Assembly: GCA_036925085.1 (NCBI GenBank)
Contig: JAUPFP010000007.1
Span: forward strand, 7,712,228-7,776,227
Direction: 5' to 3'
Length of the DNA: 64,000 bases
From: Brachycybe producta
Taxonomy: Eukaryota; Arthropoda; Diplopoda; Playtdesmida; Andrognathidae
The translations under genes were made by a program, and so were the position numbers. The stretch's first letter is position 1. Every line of letters starts with the position of its first letter. Of this stretch, positions 22,486 to 36,760 are shown in pieces. Under the pieces are notes generated by a model. That model did no database searches and was not told where the DNA came from. It was given only the letters and a program-made list of their open reading frames with translations.

Positions 22486-25400
22486 TTTGTCATTGATGGC
22501 AACTCTCTATTCTACCTCTATAGTACTTGTGTATGTTAAACAATATAACAGCAGAAGGTTAGCTAATTAAATGAAGAATAAGGCAAATGAAACCCAAAAC
22601 TATATAACCATTCTCTTTCAACACTATTACATGTACATGTATATTATTACATAGCCAATGGGATCTCCCTAACTATCTCATTTGAAACGTGTGCTTAGAA
22701 CATGGTATAATTACCTGAAATGTTGGTTATATGGTCATGGATGTCACCGTTCAATTTACATTATGTCTATCATGGGATTAATATTTCAAACGAAAATCTA
22801 AAGCGACCTACTCAACTACAGTATCTATCCAGCTATATAGTCTCACTTTTAATTTGATTAGTTGGCTATATAGTTACACACACATACTAGCCCCCCCCCC
22901 CCACTGTTCAACCTATTATTTTAAGCATAACTTTGGTCAAAATGAATGCAAACTAATTTCAACACAGCCATCATCATATAGAAATGCGCATCTCTATGTT
23001 ATTAAAATGCTGTATACATTACAAATATCATCAGGTTTGAAGTCCACTAGTAAATTACGTTATAACGTCCTTGATGAGGAATTTTTCCCATTAAATTCTA
23101 ATGTAAATTATGCGTGCATATAATCACATTGTTTGTCTCGATATTATAAAACTAGTTGAAAACACATTGGTAAAATTGGTTGCCGTAAAATAATGAAATA
23201 AAAAAAATAATCAAATTTTCAAATATGTGTTCATTCAATCAAAACTAGATTTTCACTAAATTTTCTCTTTCTCTCTCTATCTATATTTATTTTCCCTTCT
23301 GTATTTTTTTCAAACACAAACAAAATCTGCATTATAAAGCAACACCATATTATAAATACAGTGTATGTATAACTTATGACGGATTTTTTATTTTTATCTT
23401 TTTTTCTACCTTTTCAAAAGAATGAGACTCAACATACATAAATACACAAAATGACAATACAATGAAATAACTCTTCCCCCTCACATACTCATTCTTTGAA
23501 AAGAATGCCAACACATTCTCATGTGCAACACGCGTCAATATGTTCACATAGACTTTCTTTTCAAACTGGATCTTTTTTGTACTTTTTTTTTTATATTATT
23601 ACTTAGCATTATAAAGAACCGTATTTTAACACAATACGAGAACTACATATATATATACTAGATATACCACGTTTAAACCAAAAAGTTTGTTTTTGAATGA
23701 ATGTTTTACAAAAAATGACTTACAAAGTACGATTGAAATGTTTGACGTTCATGGGAATTTGAGAAACATTCGATTGAACTTTTTTTTTTTTTGCAAAAAG
23801 TACGTGCCCAAAGTATTATAAACCGACTTGGTGACTATGAAAACCCTACAACTCTGTCCTTTTCATAGTTTTCCGCAAATGCTTTATTATACTTTTACTA
23901 TGTTTAGAAACTTTAGAACCGAAACCGAACCGCAAAATTATGCAAAGTGTACATTCCCATCATACTCATACCATTGTTCTAAACTTCTAGCCAATGTAAA
24001 AAGATTGTTTAAATCATCTCTAAATAACGACCCTGTATGAAACTAAAAATGTAATCTAATATGAATGCCATATTGAAATTAAGTAGTCTGGACAAACCGC
24101 CATTTCAACAAGGCGTTAAATATACCACATTAACAAAATTTAGTGTTGAATGGCATTTACATTATAGTCTGAACACAGTATTTTTATCTTGCTTCATGCT
24201 TTACGGTATAAACGCTCAATTTACAGCGTTCAGTGTATTAAAAAAAAGGAAATTTACCCAGTTTAGTGTAAGAGATATTTGTCATATTCTTAATGATTTT
24301 TAAGTCAAAGCCAGTGCTAAGCTCATCTACTTTAAAGTGGAACGCTCTATCAAAAGTCCATGGAGTTTAGCAATAAGATCCTAAAAAAAGCTTAAAAAGT
24401 ACGTACAAAGAAATAATTCAGATCAACAGTCTCCTTTAAATGATTAATAGCAACTCTAAAAGTAAACTTAAAAGTGGCACCCCGACTAGTGCATCAGAGC
24501 TTAAAAAATAAAAGTGTGACTATTCGGATCAGAAAATCTTTTCAAAACTGACAAGAAAATGAGGGTTAAATTTAAAATTCACACGGGAAAAAAGTTACCA
24601 TACAAAAAAAAAAAGAAAGGAAAATGAGGTAAACTTAACTTGCCGACAAACGTCAAGACAAAAAATTAAGAATAATAAATCAGCTATCTATATGCAATTT
24701 TCTATGTTAGTCTACTACTCTAAACTTTGACTTAATTAATATAAAAACAATTTTGAAGACGTTTTCAAACCCTCTTTCAAACCAATTTTTTTGTATTATA
24801 TTTGAGAATATTATTGTAAAAAAGTCTACAAAAAAAAATTTCAAATCCAGAACGGAATATAAAAATTGAATAATTTCGCTTCAAAATGGATTTCAGACTT
24901 AGAGGGTGGAAGGGTGGAAAAAAATGATAAAAATCAAGTACAAAACATGGTGTTGTCATGACAACCACTATACAGAGAACATCAATCACTAGACATGACC
25001 ATCATCATAAATCAAATGTGAATCAGGTGCCCTATTTAATTCATTCTTCCCTTTTTTTCATATATTTAAAGGGAACCTCCCTCTTCTTAAGAGACAAACA
25101 GACAATCAATTAAAACAAAAAACAGAATACATGTTTCCATTGCAATATAATGTACTGTGGAACAGTTCCATGTAGTTCTATAGTTTGGATTAAAAAGAAA
25201 CCGTAGCTGGCAATGGTGTATAAGATTCTACACACGCCATACATGGCGTGGCATGGCGTTCAATATATAGTTAAACATTCATACAAACACATTCCATCGT
25301 AAATAATTAAGTTTAATATTTGCTATCCCAAATGTAGAAACAAGCGCTCATAATAGGCGATAACGGTCCAAATCATTTTTTCCAAATTAAATTCCATCAA

Positions 25401-26223
25401 CAAAAAAAAACATATAATCATTTTTCATAAAGGTATACAAGAAACAATTTCGTTTCTAAATGTTACAAACTAATGAGTTTTTCATTTTTAATTTTGCTTT
25501 TTCTCTTTTAATGCAAAAGTAATAACATAAATACTAATAAATAGATCTATAATAAAACTTCAACAATATGCACGCACATTTAAATATAAATAATGAATGC
25601 TTTTCTTTCTCTTAATAACAAATAAAAAAAGTTAAATGTGACAATAAAGAGAAAATTTGCATTTAAACTAAAATAAAAATCTATATAGTACAGGAACCCA
25701 ATTTACAAAAATCTTTGAAGCTTTTCTCGCGTCTTCTTCTCTACAGGACATAATTTACAGAGCTCTATAGACTCTCTTTTTTAAAAGATTACTTGAAACA
25801 CACATTTGTACTGCACTGAATACATAATGTGTGTGTATAGGACCTTATACATACAATTTGCTTCAACCCCTAACACATTCACAAAGAGACAATACATTTT
25901 AGCTGTCAAAAGTGGATACATACTGAGAGCAACTGCTGTGCTTCCTTCTATGTGAATTGCCTCATGATTTAACTTCAGAATCCCTAGTATGAATGTGCTT
26001 GACAATACTGATTAGTAATTACAGTAATGGAAGAACTCACACATAATAAAGCAAGAGAAAATGTAGCAACATCAAATGCAATGAACTCTATGTTTTCTAT
26101 TGGAAAAATATTATTGAATTTTTATTCAGTTGTTTCAAACGTTTAAAGTGGATAATTAAAAAAAAGCCCTCAGAAAGGAAATAAACTCTTCATGTAAAAC
26201 GTTTTAAACAGACTAAAAATCTT

Positions 26224-26325
26224 GCAACAACAATCAAATTGTTGCTGAGCTTATGTTGTAAAAGCAATTAAAACGTTGCCGAGCCCATATTGCCAAAAGC
26301 AATCAAAATGTTGCCAAGTTCATGA
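26224..26325. repeat. Short tandem repeat, about 35-bp period, three units
   Basis: Three degenerate units of the form GCAATNAAAANGTTGCCGAG then CCCATATTGCCAAAA follow each other. They differ at about one position in five. No known function. Confidence 0.5.
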
Positions 26326-27435
26326 TGCATACACCTGCACCAAGAGCACAAAATATTGATGTTGCTTCATAAAAACGCACCGCTTTCCTCTAGAAGACCT
26401 CGCTAAAATGTGCATTTGTTTATGGCTGCAACATGTATGTTGTAGTGAAAACACAAAAATCATCATATTTATTCATAAAATGTTTACAAATACATATATA
26501 AAGACTCCTGAGTATAAGTGGAAACAATGCTTTACAGAATGTATTTTAACTACAGCACTTCAGCATTGTTTGTCTGCTATAATTTGTTAATAAAACTCAA
26601 CTCTTAACATACAGTATAAACAAATTAATACCATTTTGAGGTGTAGACAAAACCACTAAGAACACCACCAACAACATACTATAAAGTTATGCTTTTTTTA
26701 GTTAACATTTTTTTTTCACCAGTGCAATTTTCTTTTAAAAGCGTGACCACAACTTCCCGTCAACTTAGGGCTAAAATAGAGACATACTTTTTTCTCCTCT
26801 TCAACGAACCCCACATCCTTATAAATTATAATACATAAAAAATAAACCCCTTAATTTTTTTTTATACTTTTTAACGCTTCAGCTCAAACGATTTCACTCA
26901 TCCAAATTAAATTTTTTTTTGTTGAAATTTGTTTTCATGTAAAACCTCTTTTACTTTCTCTCTCCTTGACTCTTGAACTATATATAATATTAGTCAGAAG
27001 AAATAATATAAAGAAAGGTTTCAACTTAAACTTCTTCAAGAAAAAGGTGGAGTTCTTCAAAATAAGCAAAAAAAATGTTCTAAGAAGTCAACCGTGTGTT
27101 AAGTTTCCATGGCTCGTGCCACTACCACAGCAAAAGTAACCGTTCCATGACCAAGAATTAATTCGAGAACAAAAAAAAAAGAAAAAGCATCATCACTCTA
27201 TAGAAAGTAATACAAAGATTGCAGAATAAAACGTCATTAATGTTTTAAGAACAGAATAAAAGGGGGGGGGGGATTTGTTAAGAAAAGTGCCAAGTTGCCA
27301 ACCATCATGATGCTCTCTCTCTCTTCTAGTCAACAACTTGAATACAAACACCTACCTAACCAACAAAGTCGATACAAGTCCTACTATACAGTATACAGTT
27401 TATTGAAAGAAAAGTTAGGATTTTTCTTATTAAAG

Positions 27436-27438
<3 letters not shown>

Positions 27439-27479
<41 letters not shown>
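27439..27479. repeat. (TA)n microsatellite
   Basis: About 41 bases of AT dinucleotide repeat, 68 bases from a second and longer one. Confidence 0.95.
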
Positions 27480-27482
<3 letters not shown>

Positions 27483-27544
27483 GACACACTATGAGTGTGC
27501 AAAACACTGGAATGCTTTTGTCATGGCTGCTGCAAACATGTTTT

Positions 27545-27546
<2 letters not shown>

Positions 27547-27622
<76 letters not shown>
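27547..27622. repeat. (TA)n microsatellite
   Basis: About 76 bases of AT dinucleotide repeat. With the tract at 27439 it brackets a 67-base unique stretch. Confidence 0.95.
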
Positions 27623-27625
<3 letters not shown>

Positions 27626-28365
27626 CGCACATAACAATAGAAAGCATATGCTTCATACACATATTTGAGTCAAAACCGCTGAATAGTGAAAATACAAAAT
27701 ATGAAGAGAGGAGAGAGAGAAAAAAACATCTTTCATCTCTTTTTCAATTACATTAACTTAGCAACTGCTTATTCGTATCATCCAGAACTTTCGATCTTTT
27801 GGTTTGTTACTAAAATTAAACTGCAGTCTGCCACGGTTTCAAACCAACTTTCAAATTGGAAAAAAAACGGGGAAAAAATATTCGGGTCACCAGGTGATAG
27901 TTCTCAATAGTTCACATAGAATTTAAGTTTGTCAATAAAATAAATACCAACACATCATAGTGCGTGTATGCATCTATATAGAGAATATTAAAGCGGATTA
28001 ATTAGTGAGCTGACGATGTCAGCTTATGTTTGTCTTCTGCCAACATCGAATCCGTTTAACAGAAGGAACAAAAATATTTGCGAATTGCATGTTAAAATAA
28101 TTTTATGCTATAATAAGGACCGGACCGAAAAAAGGATACCGATTTCCGAAATCGAAATCAGCCTTTCTCGAAGTTTGAAATAGCGTGGGGCCAAGTTTGT
28201 GTCAGGTTGATGTCAACCCCCGGGAATGTCACAATATACAGTATTTAGTGTTATCCGATTTTTCTTATTATTCGTTTATGAATTAAACGGTTGTCACTGT
28301 AAATATAATGTATAAGCGAGCTGAAGTTGAAACTTTTTAGCTGAAAAAGCAAAGTTGGAGGTTAA

Positions 28366-28741
28366 GATGGCTTATGAACAGTTGATTTTACAACTCTTGT
28401 GTATTCTGTCTTTCAGGAGCCGGAGTAAGCGAAACTAGGATTTTTTCTTAGAAACTAGAAGGGTAGCTCAATCACTTAACAGTATTTTTTGTCGATATCA
28501 TTCAAAAAGAAACTTTTTTTTATATAGATAATAATGAAAAATATTCTCTGCTTAAAGTTTTGTCATTTACAAACTCACATAAAAAGCTTATTTAAAAAAA
28601 ATATCAACATGAAAAATATCCTTAAGTGATTCAGCTACTCCTCTACTAGTTTCTAAAACACTTTCAAGTTTTTTTCTTCATTTTGCACCTGAAAGACAGA
28701 AACAATCGAAGTTCGAAAGGCGTTTACACTTTAAAACCAAC
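28366..28741. mobile_element. TTAA-flanked palindromic MITE, family A copy 2
   Basis: Flanked by TTAA (28362-28365 and 28742-28745). The outer ends are GATGGCTTATGAACAG and, inverted, GTTGGTTTTAAAGTGTAAAC. Deeper inside, TTAGAAACTAGAAGGGTAGC with CAATCACTTAA on the left is the inverse of AAGTGATTCAGCTACTCC with TACTAGTTTCTAAAACA on the right, and TCTGTCTTTCAGG is the inverse of CCTGAAAGACAGA. The 376-bp unit is thus nearly one long hairpin. It has no coding capacity. Confidence 0.75.
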
Positions 28742-29751
28742 TTAAGCGTGAAAGTGACTAAAGCACTAGCTGTAAAAACACACTGATGTTCAATATTCTG
28801 CTTCAACGCAAACATTTCATCTTCAGCTCATTATTAAATTCACCTTTAAAGAAGAAGAAGAAGAAAACGAAAAAAAAAACTTCGAAAAGACAAATTACAC
28901 AATATTTTGTAACCATAAAACTCAAACGTAAAATTAAAGCTCCAAACAAAACAATTCTAAAAGAGAAAAGAACAATAATAATAAGAAGGATATGAAAAAA
29001 AAACAATTCTAATATAAATTATCGAAGTAAAGTCAATGAAGAAAGTAATGTTCAAATTTTCTTTCTATTTCGTTTTCTTATACAATTTATGATGAACAAA
29101 TTAAAAGCGAACGTCATAAACGGCTTTGCAAAGTGAAACATGTTATGTATTTTGTGTATGTGTACATGCATATACGATTACTAGGTGATGGTGGTGGGTG
29201 TTAACGTTGAACGAATATATGACTGGCATTCCGCCAAATGGAATATAATTTTGCTTCACTATTACACTTCATATATACAGTATATAATGTATATGGCCTA
29301 CATACATACAGTATACCCAGTAGATAGATAGATACTCGTGTAGAGCAAACGGGAATAGATGGAGGAGGCTTAAGTAAGCTTAAAGAACAAAAGGCTGCTT
29401 TTGCCCAAAAATATCTGGTTGTAACCTATATTTAGGAAAAGAGGTGAAATTGTGTGCTATGTTGCGAAGCATCACCGAAACGAAAAGGGGGAACTTTTTA
29501 AAGGATATATCAGAGGCTTATCTTCAATATACAGCAATGTTAATAAATAGAAATTTCTACCCATTTTCAAATGAAAGAGTGTTTGTTGTGTTGTCCAATG
29601 GAAACAACTAACAAAAATCAGGAATTAAAACCCGTTAAGTATAATATATGACAGCCAGAAAATTTATATAGTATTTAAAGCCTCTTTTAAGATAGCTAAA
29701 TAGTACATTTTAGAGTGTATATAAAAAGTCACTAAATTTAACCTTAAACAT

Positions 29752-30019
29752 TTTTCAGAAACAACTTTAAAGAAATTAGAATTTTGTTCTAAAATAGTTG
29801 TTTAAACTAAAATTTAATTTAATGCCAAATCTTAGCAGTATGAATTAAATTGATCGAATTTAACAGTTAATTTTGCAGTAAAGTTTAGTAAAAACGTTTT
29901 TTTAAAATTGCAACAAAGTTCCATTTTAAAGATATTTTCAAGAAAATAAATTTTAACATATTCACAAACTATTCTGATTTCTAACAAACTGTCAATTTTT
30001 TTTTCTTCAGTTTTCTAAT
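29752..30019. mobile_element. Old palindromic MITE-like element, family H, copy 2
   Basis: The left end TTTTTCAGAAACAACTTTAA and the right end (AACAAACTGTCAATTTTTTT then TTCTTCAGTTTTC) are imperfect inverses and match the ends of the copies at 4230 and 48382. The interior again contains TTTTAAAGATATTTTCAAG. Diverged and AT-rich. Confidence 0.5.
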
Positions 30020-31106
30020 AAAATATTCTACTTGTAAAGGTTAAGAGAAAAAAAAAATTGGTTCAGTCCTTTGAATAAAAGACAACTTTGAATCTGTCTA
30101 TTGGAGTTTAATTTTAGTAAGAAAATGATGTCGCAACCATAGAGAATTTTTTTTTCTATTCTCAAGACGTTTACTTCCATCTGTAGCCCCATCATTTCTA
30201 CAAATTAAATTTCTTATGTCTCTTTAGACAGATTTAACGAATCACACACATACTGTATATATATATACACACAAGTCATTTGTTTTTATTACAAACTGAA
30301 AGAACAAACAAGAAATCCATTTTAAGAAAAGAAGAAAAGAAAAAAAAAACTAACCCATGTTTCTAATGAGAAGGGGCACACACAATTAAAATATGAAATT
30401 AGTGGATGAAAAGTACTTAGGAGTTAAGAATGAAAAAAAAAAAACTAGAAATCTATAATAAAGTATTTTAATTCGAAACAGAAGCCTTAAAATAGGATTT
30501 ACAAACAACTGTGGCACATATAAAACACTGCACGTAAATTGATATGTAAACTTTTTTTTTGGTTCACTACATGCAAAATGTTTTTTTTAAACATTGATCC
30601 TAAAATAATGAGATGGTTTCAGACACTACTTTTAGCATCCGAATTTTGTGTTTTTGTTTAAAAAAAGCAAAATTACATGCAAAGTTTGCAACTATCAGAA
30701 GAAGCAGAAGAAGAAAAAAAACTTTAAACTACATATGGATTTAAAGCTAGCTGTGAATACAAATAGCATTTTGTATGTGTTTACAGAAACGGAATAATTT
30801 AAGAATTAGCCTATATGGCCAACTGAAATAGTAGAAAGGAAAGTAATTGGAGCCAAAACACATGTTGGAATGTGTTTTATACAAGAAGCTCACAAAGACA
30901 AAAAAAACACAAAGAAAGAAGTAAAAAGAGATAGAAGCTTTTAAACTGATTGCAGATTGGAAAAGTGAATGAAGATTCATTCTACAACTGTAATTTCTTC
31001 TCTTTATCGATGACAACTAACAGTCTAATTCGATAATACCTAGGCAGCCATATAAATAGCTAGATATAGATCTCCTATCTGTAGCCATAGCAAAAAAAAC
31101 AGTTAA

Positions 31107-31364
31107 GATGGTTTATGAACAGCTGATTTTCGAACTCCTGATTATTTTGTCTTTTAGGCGAAGGGTAGCTCAGTCACTTAAAGATATTTTCACGTTATCT
31201 TTCAAAATACATTTTTATAGACACAAATTTAAAAAAAATACCGTCAGCTTAAAACTGGGTCATTTTCAAAGTGACATACAAATACCCTTACCACCCTTCT
31301 TCCTTCTAGTTTCTAAAACGCATTCAATTCACAATCTGAGATGCGTTTACACTTAAAAACCACC
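31107..31364. mobile_element. TTAA-flanked palindromic MITE, family A copy 3
   Basis: Flanked by TTAA (31103-31106 and 31365-31368). It begins GATGGTTTATGAACAGCTGA and ends GCGTTTACACTTAAAAACCACC, whose inverse is GGTGGTTTTTAAGTGTAAAC. At 258 bp it is shorter than copy 2, with the centre reduced. GAAGGGTAGCTCAGTCACTTAA is shared with copy 2. Confidence 0.7.
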
Positions 31365-32690
31365 TTAAGTTCTTGCTAGTTTCCTTACTTACTTCCCTTC
31401 TTGACATCAAATGTAAGTTATTAAAACAAGTCAAAAATCATCGATTTTGTGATAATAGTGTAGAATGAATTATTTATTATCAGGAATAAAGACACAAGTG
31501 TAATTCAATTATTAATCGATAGATGAGCCTAAGATGACAAAGTAATTTAAAAATTCAATTGAAATCATTAAACATTTCTCCTGAAAAATTTTTTTTTGAG
31601 TTTTGCCACTCTTTCCGCCAATTAGAAAATATATTCCCTCTGACAGAATACGTTTTTTTTATTATTAAGACGTTATCGATTGAATGCAGGGTCTCTATTT
31701 ACAACATGCAGTGATTTAGTAAATACAGAGTACAATTTCTGTATATATAAAAAACCACATACAAATAAGACCTTGTTTAAATAAAACAGGGTGTTGCAAA
31801 CTCCCTGTTAGAGGTCGAGATTTTTATCTTTTATAATTTTTTTTTATCTTCTCTATTGAAATTGAATGAACACTAATTAGAATGATCATCAATATTCCAC
31901 TGAAATCCTCTTTTAATGAAAAGAAGAAAGAAAGAGAGAGAGAAAAGTAGAGAAAATTTGAGAGCAAATACAACATAATTCGAATTAAATGTTAAATGCG
32001 CTGAAACGTGTGAAGAATTACGAACTTTAAACACAGTTGAGTCTTTCAATCTTTTAAATTGTTAATTGGCTGAAAACGCCGATAAACGTCATTAAAAGAT
32101 TGAATTAGGAGTGAAAAAATAAAATCTTTATAAAAGTTAATTTAAAAAAAAAAAAAACTAAATACAATCAATTGGAATTACGACGATAAATCGATAAATA
32201 ATTGTCGTATTAAATGTATGGTGGCTCGTTTGTGTCTTTTTTTTTATCTAGTTGTATAATTATGAAAATCTCAATTTGGAACAGAAAAGATGATAAAAAT
32301 TAAACCTGAGAGATTGTTATTTTGTTGTTCTCTCTTTCTCTAATCTACCTCTAACTTCATTGAAAAATCTAACAAACTTTGAAAAGCTTCTTATAAATGT
32401 TATAAACAATCATTATAAGATGTGTATATCTTGAATATGTACATGAATGTCAACGGATTTTTTTTTTCTAATCCACATTCACTAATCACAAGTAATTGGC
32501 AAAATGGCATTTAAGAAACTTAAGAATGACAGAAATTATAAAAATAAAACTTCCACACAATCAATGTTAATCCATGATTATATTCCACTGTCCATTTCCC
32601 TTTATTCAATTAGATCAATTTCACATTAAAAAAAATATATAAAATTATATAAAATGCTAAATTTTGTTCTATGCAGAAAATTTTTTATAA

Positions 32691-33135
32691 AGCTGGGTAC
32701 ATACGATCAATACTGGGTTGTCAATTATTAGTCGCTTAGTAATCCTATATTATATCTCATAAAATCGCTATGAATGTTAAAAACATTTGACTATTTTTCT
32801 TTCGTTTTCTTTTGAAATTGCATTGAGAGCAGCACATATTTTTTTTATCTTTTTAACTCATTGATTATATTCGTATCATTGCAAGCATTACCATTTGAAT
32901 AAATGCGTATGTTGCCACTTTGCAATGTTTGTCAACCCACAGCAATTTCCATCAGTTTAATCCAAAAACTGGAGTAGATTTCTAGTTTAGGAAATCGTTC
33001 ATGCCACGGCCACGCCTGAAGAGCAATAAAAGTTGGATTGAATTAACAAAATTCCAACACAGTACACGATTATTTTTTTTTTGGATTGAATAACCAGGAT
33101 TGACAACCTGGAATTGATCGTATGTACCTAAGCCT
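32691..33135. mobile_element. 445-bp MITE with TACATACGATCAA terminal repeats
   Basis: The left end AGCTGGGTACATACGATCAA and the right end TTGATCGTATGTACCTAAGCCT are inverted repeats; the pairing continues inward as GGGTTGTCAAT against ATTGACAACCTGG. Both ends are flanked by TAA (32688-32690 and 33136-33138), a possible 3-bp target duplication as made by PIF/Harbinger elements. It has no coding capacity. Confidence 0.7.
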
Positions 33136-36100
33136 TAAATAAAAAAAAGGTACAGCACCATATGAGAAATAAATTTAAAAGATAAAATTAAGACGTGAGA
33201 CAAGAGAAATCCATTTAAAGTTGTACGAAATGGAAGATATAATTATTCCATTCCACTGTCATAACACACACAGAAAAGAAAAGAAAAATATGATTAGGAA
33301 CATCTCACGACCCCCCCCCCCCCCAAAAAAAAAAAATGAAAGTCTATTGTGCATCGTGGAAAGATTCTGAAATTTTTTTTTGAGAAAAGAAAGGGGGGGG
33401 GGTGGATTCTGCTCACTCAAATATAAAAATGAATTTAATCGACATTGTCTATTATACATAAAAAAAGTTGCATGAAATCCCATTTGAGAACATGACTGAG
33501 CATATTAATAGTCTACTTCATTAATGTCACTTTTTTCTTAAGAAATAAAAATATGTATAATGTACATTCATATAGATTTATATGCACAAATATACATGTA
33601 CATGTGTATGTACAATGTACATATAAAGAATCATTCACACAACATACAACAAAAAATATTCTCTGACTCATTTATCACATACATGTTCTCATTGTTCTAT
33701 CATTCTGCAACTTAATCCTATTTCAAAAATTATCTAGAAAAAAGTAGGTCCTACTTGTGAGAAAAACTGATGGCAGATGAAATTCAAGTCATCCATAAAG
33801 TGAACTAAAAACTAACTACCATTTCAACAGCATAACATGGTAGAAAGATACTAACTATTTTTAAGTAAACTTTAAGAACCCTATAAACACAAATGCATTA
33901 ATAAGAATAAATGCAAACGTTTAAACAAATGCTTAGATATAACAATAAAGGTATATTATATAAAACTTTAATGATGCGCTATAATAATCTTGCCTCTAAC
34001 TTTCATCATCATCACCACCACCATCACCATTTTAAGCTTTGCAATATACTGTAACTGTATTATGAAAGGCGTGTTCCTATAACTGCAGTGAATGTCAACC
34101 AATTTGCATGTGAAGTTCAATTAGAGAAATGCAATGTTATTTATGTTCAGTTGACAAGCAATTTAGTGGACGGACACATTTGGTTTTTCATAAACTAAAG
34201 AAGAAACCAATTTTCACTTGAGCTTATCAGTTACATTTTGCATTTGTACTCTTCATTAACATAATATGTTTCAACTGTTTTCAGTAAAATTTTATTCATG
34301 AAATCAATTTGTATTTAACAGCGTATACAAATGTTAAAAATAGACTATTCTCTTTTTGTGTAGTCAAATTCATTAAATTTTAGTACAATATAAAATTTGA
34401 TACCTTAAAAAAACAACCAGTTTATATTGGAATAGTTATCGTTTCAACTTCAGCCGTGTTAGGGTCATCATCTTCAGTTCAAAATATCCCTAATAAACTA
34501 ATAAATAATATAAATACAACTGAATCACAATAAGCTTTATTAAGAAAAAAATTGAAATCTATCTTTTCTTTTAACAAAAATGTGTCATTTTATTTTTAGT
34601 ACTAGTAAAAAAATTTACTGCTAAAACATTAGTTTTCCATTCATTTTTTGTGCAATTTTTAAACTTTCATTGCATTTCATTATGTAATCGGCCCTATAAT
34701 ACAAAATACGGCCATCAAACTGTACGCCCCTTCGGGAAAACGCCCGATAGACTAAGTCCTCCCCTGACCCCGGGCCCGTACAGAAAAATCATAACTCGAA
34801 TAATAAAAATAAGTAAACACAAAATCAAAGAAAATATAAAATAAAAAAACAGAACAAAGAACAAAACAACACAATGGCTTTAATACAGTAAAAAAATATA
34901 TTGTTTTCTAAAACTTAATCAATTTCACTATATAAAAATACATTTGCACAGTTGACAAGTTAATAGTCGAAACTTAAAACATAAATTATAATGGCATAGG
35001 TACACTGAAAGCAATTAAAAAAATTCGCTCATATTAATAGCTAACAAGCATTCAAGCACATATGTGAATGCACCTTGACATAATTTCTACAGCCAGTAAT
35101 GTAATGTTGTTACTAGAAATTAATTTTCAAAGTAATAAAGTTCTCTTTAATGTAAAGTAACATCAACGAAGTCAGAGGTTTTTGTCTTCCTCTTTCTAAG
35201 CTATTGTGAAAAATATATGAAAGAATAATCGAGACTATAATCACCTTGCCTAACTAATGACTTCAAACAAAAGTGAAAAGCCGAACTCATAATAAAAATT
35301 ATGGCGTCAGTATTAACTTTCATCCGGGCATTTGAATGAAAATTACAAAAAGTCCATTCTACTTTACTACAACTACTACTAAGTCTACACAACTATTACT
35401 ATTCTACTCTACACAGCTGGAAAAGTATTTCACGCTTTTTCCTCCGTAATACTTTCTTCCATTCGCTTTTTTATACGCAGTACTGAATCTTGTAATAGGT
35501 TTTTATGTCGATTTCGTACAAGATGCCACATAGAAATACTGTAGCAATAAAGTCTATAAATTAAGACAATAACTCACAAACGGTGTCAGTATGTGTCTGC
35601 TAAGTTTTTCTTGTGTTTCAGAAGAAGAAGAAAAAAATACCCCCCCAAAAAAACGAGAATTCAGACTCTGCAAACATAATGAGCCCTTAGTCTCTCTGTT
35701 GGCGCCACGGACGCCAGTAGGGGCGCTTGCATTGCTAAATTTTATTGTCGGTTAGAAAAACCGCTTTTAAAAATATCATTAATGTCTTAATTACAATAAA
35801 TCTCATGATTAAGAAAACATAATTAACCTACCCTCCATCATTTGTGTGTCCAATTTGAACGCTCAAAAGAGAAGGGGAAAAAAACCTTAATAGCAACCAC
35901 AACTGGCGAACTATTATCGCTTCATTTTTCCATTAAGTTATTACTCTATCTCTTCATTGCTATGCCAACCTAAAGGAAAAATGAAGAAACCAGAATTGTT
36001 CAGTCATGGCTGCTTCCGTGGCTTTTTCTTCTTTTGTGAGCGTTCACAAATGGGATACAAAAAATTATGGAGGTACAGGTTAACGTTATTTTCTTTATCA

Positions 36101-36707
36101 TGATTTAAGACGTTAAAAATATTTTTAAAAACGGTTTTTCTAAACGATAATAATTAATATTTAACTATACTAACATATATCTTTAATAGAAATGTGGTGT
36201 AAGTCAGTGTTCTTTTTTTTTTTTTTGTAAAAATGTGATTTATGGTGCACGTACACATCTTGTTATGTGCAAATATTAAAAGCTAGGTTAAATAAGTCAT
36301 AACTTCACTGTTCTCATTAGAGAAAAATGAATATTCTCAGATAATTCATACGCAAACTGGTGTTAGGTCGTTATGAAACCGTTCATTATCTTAAAACTCA
36401 TTGTAAACGACTTACACCACTTTTTCTTTAAAGAAAGCTCATATATTGCTTTAGGTTTCTATCTGAAAAATAAAACAATTTTTTCTAATACTAAAAAGCA
36501 TATAGAACTGTAGGCAACCAACAACAAAAAAATCAAATACCTTATACAGTTATGTGGGTCACAAACGTAAATTCAAAAGTAATGATATGAAGGAAGAAAA
36601 AGAAATCCACCATTTATGTATTTTATAAAGATACATATACAATGATCTAATACAGGAATATATGATAATATACATCTGTATAAAGACATCGACTGAAACC
36701 ATGTTTC

Positions 36708-36709
<2 letters not shown>

Positions 36710-36757
<48 letters not shown>
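36710..36757. repeat. (GA)n microsatellite
   Basis: About 48 bases of pure GA dinucleotide repeat. Confidence 0.96.
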
Positions 36758-36760
<3 letters not shown>

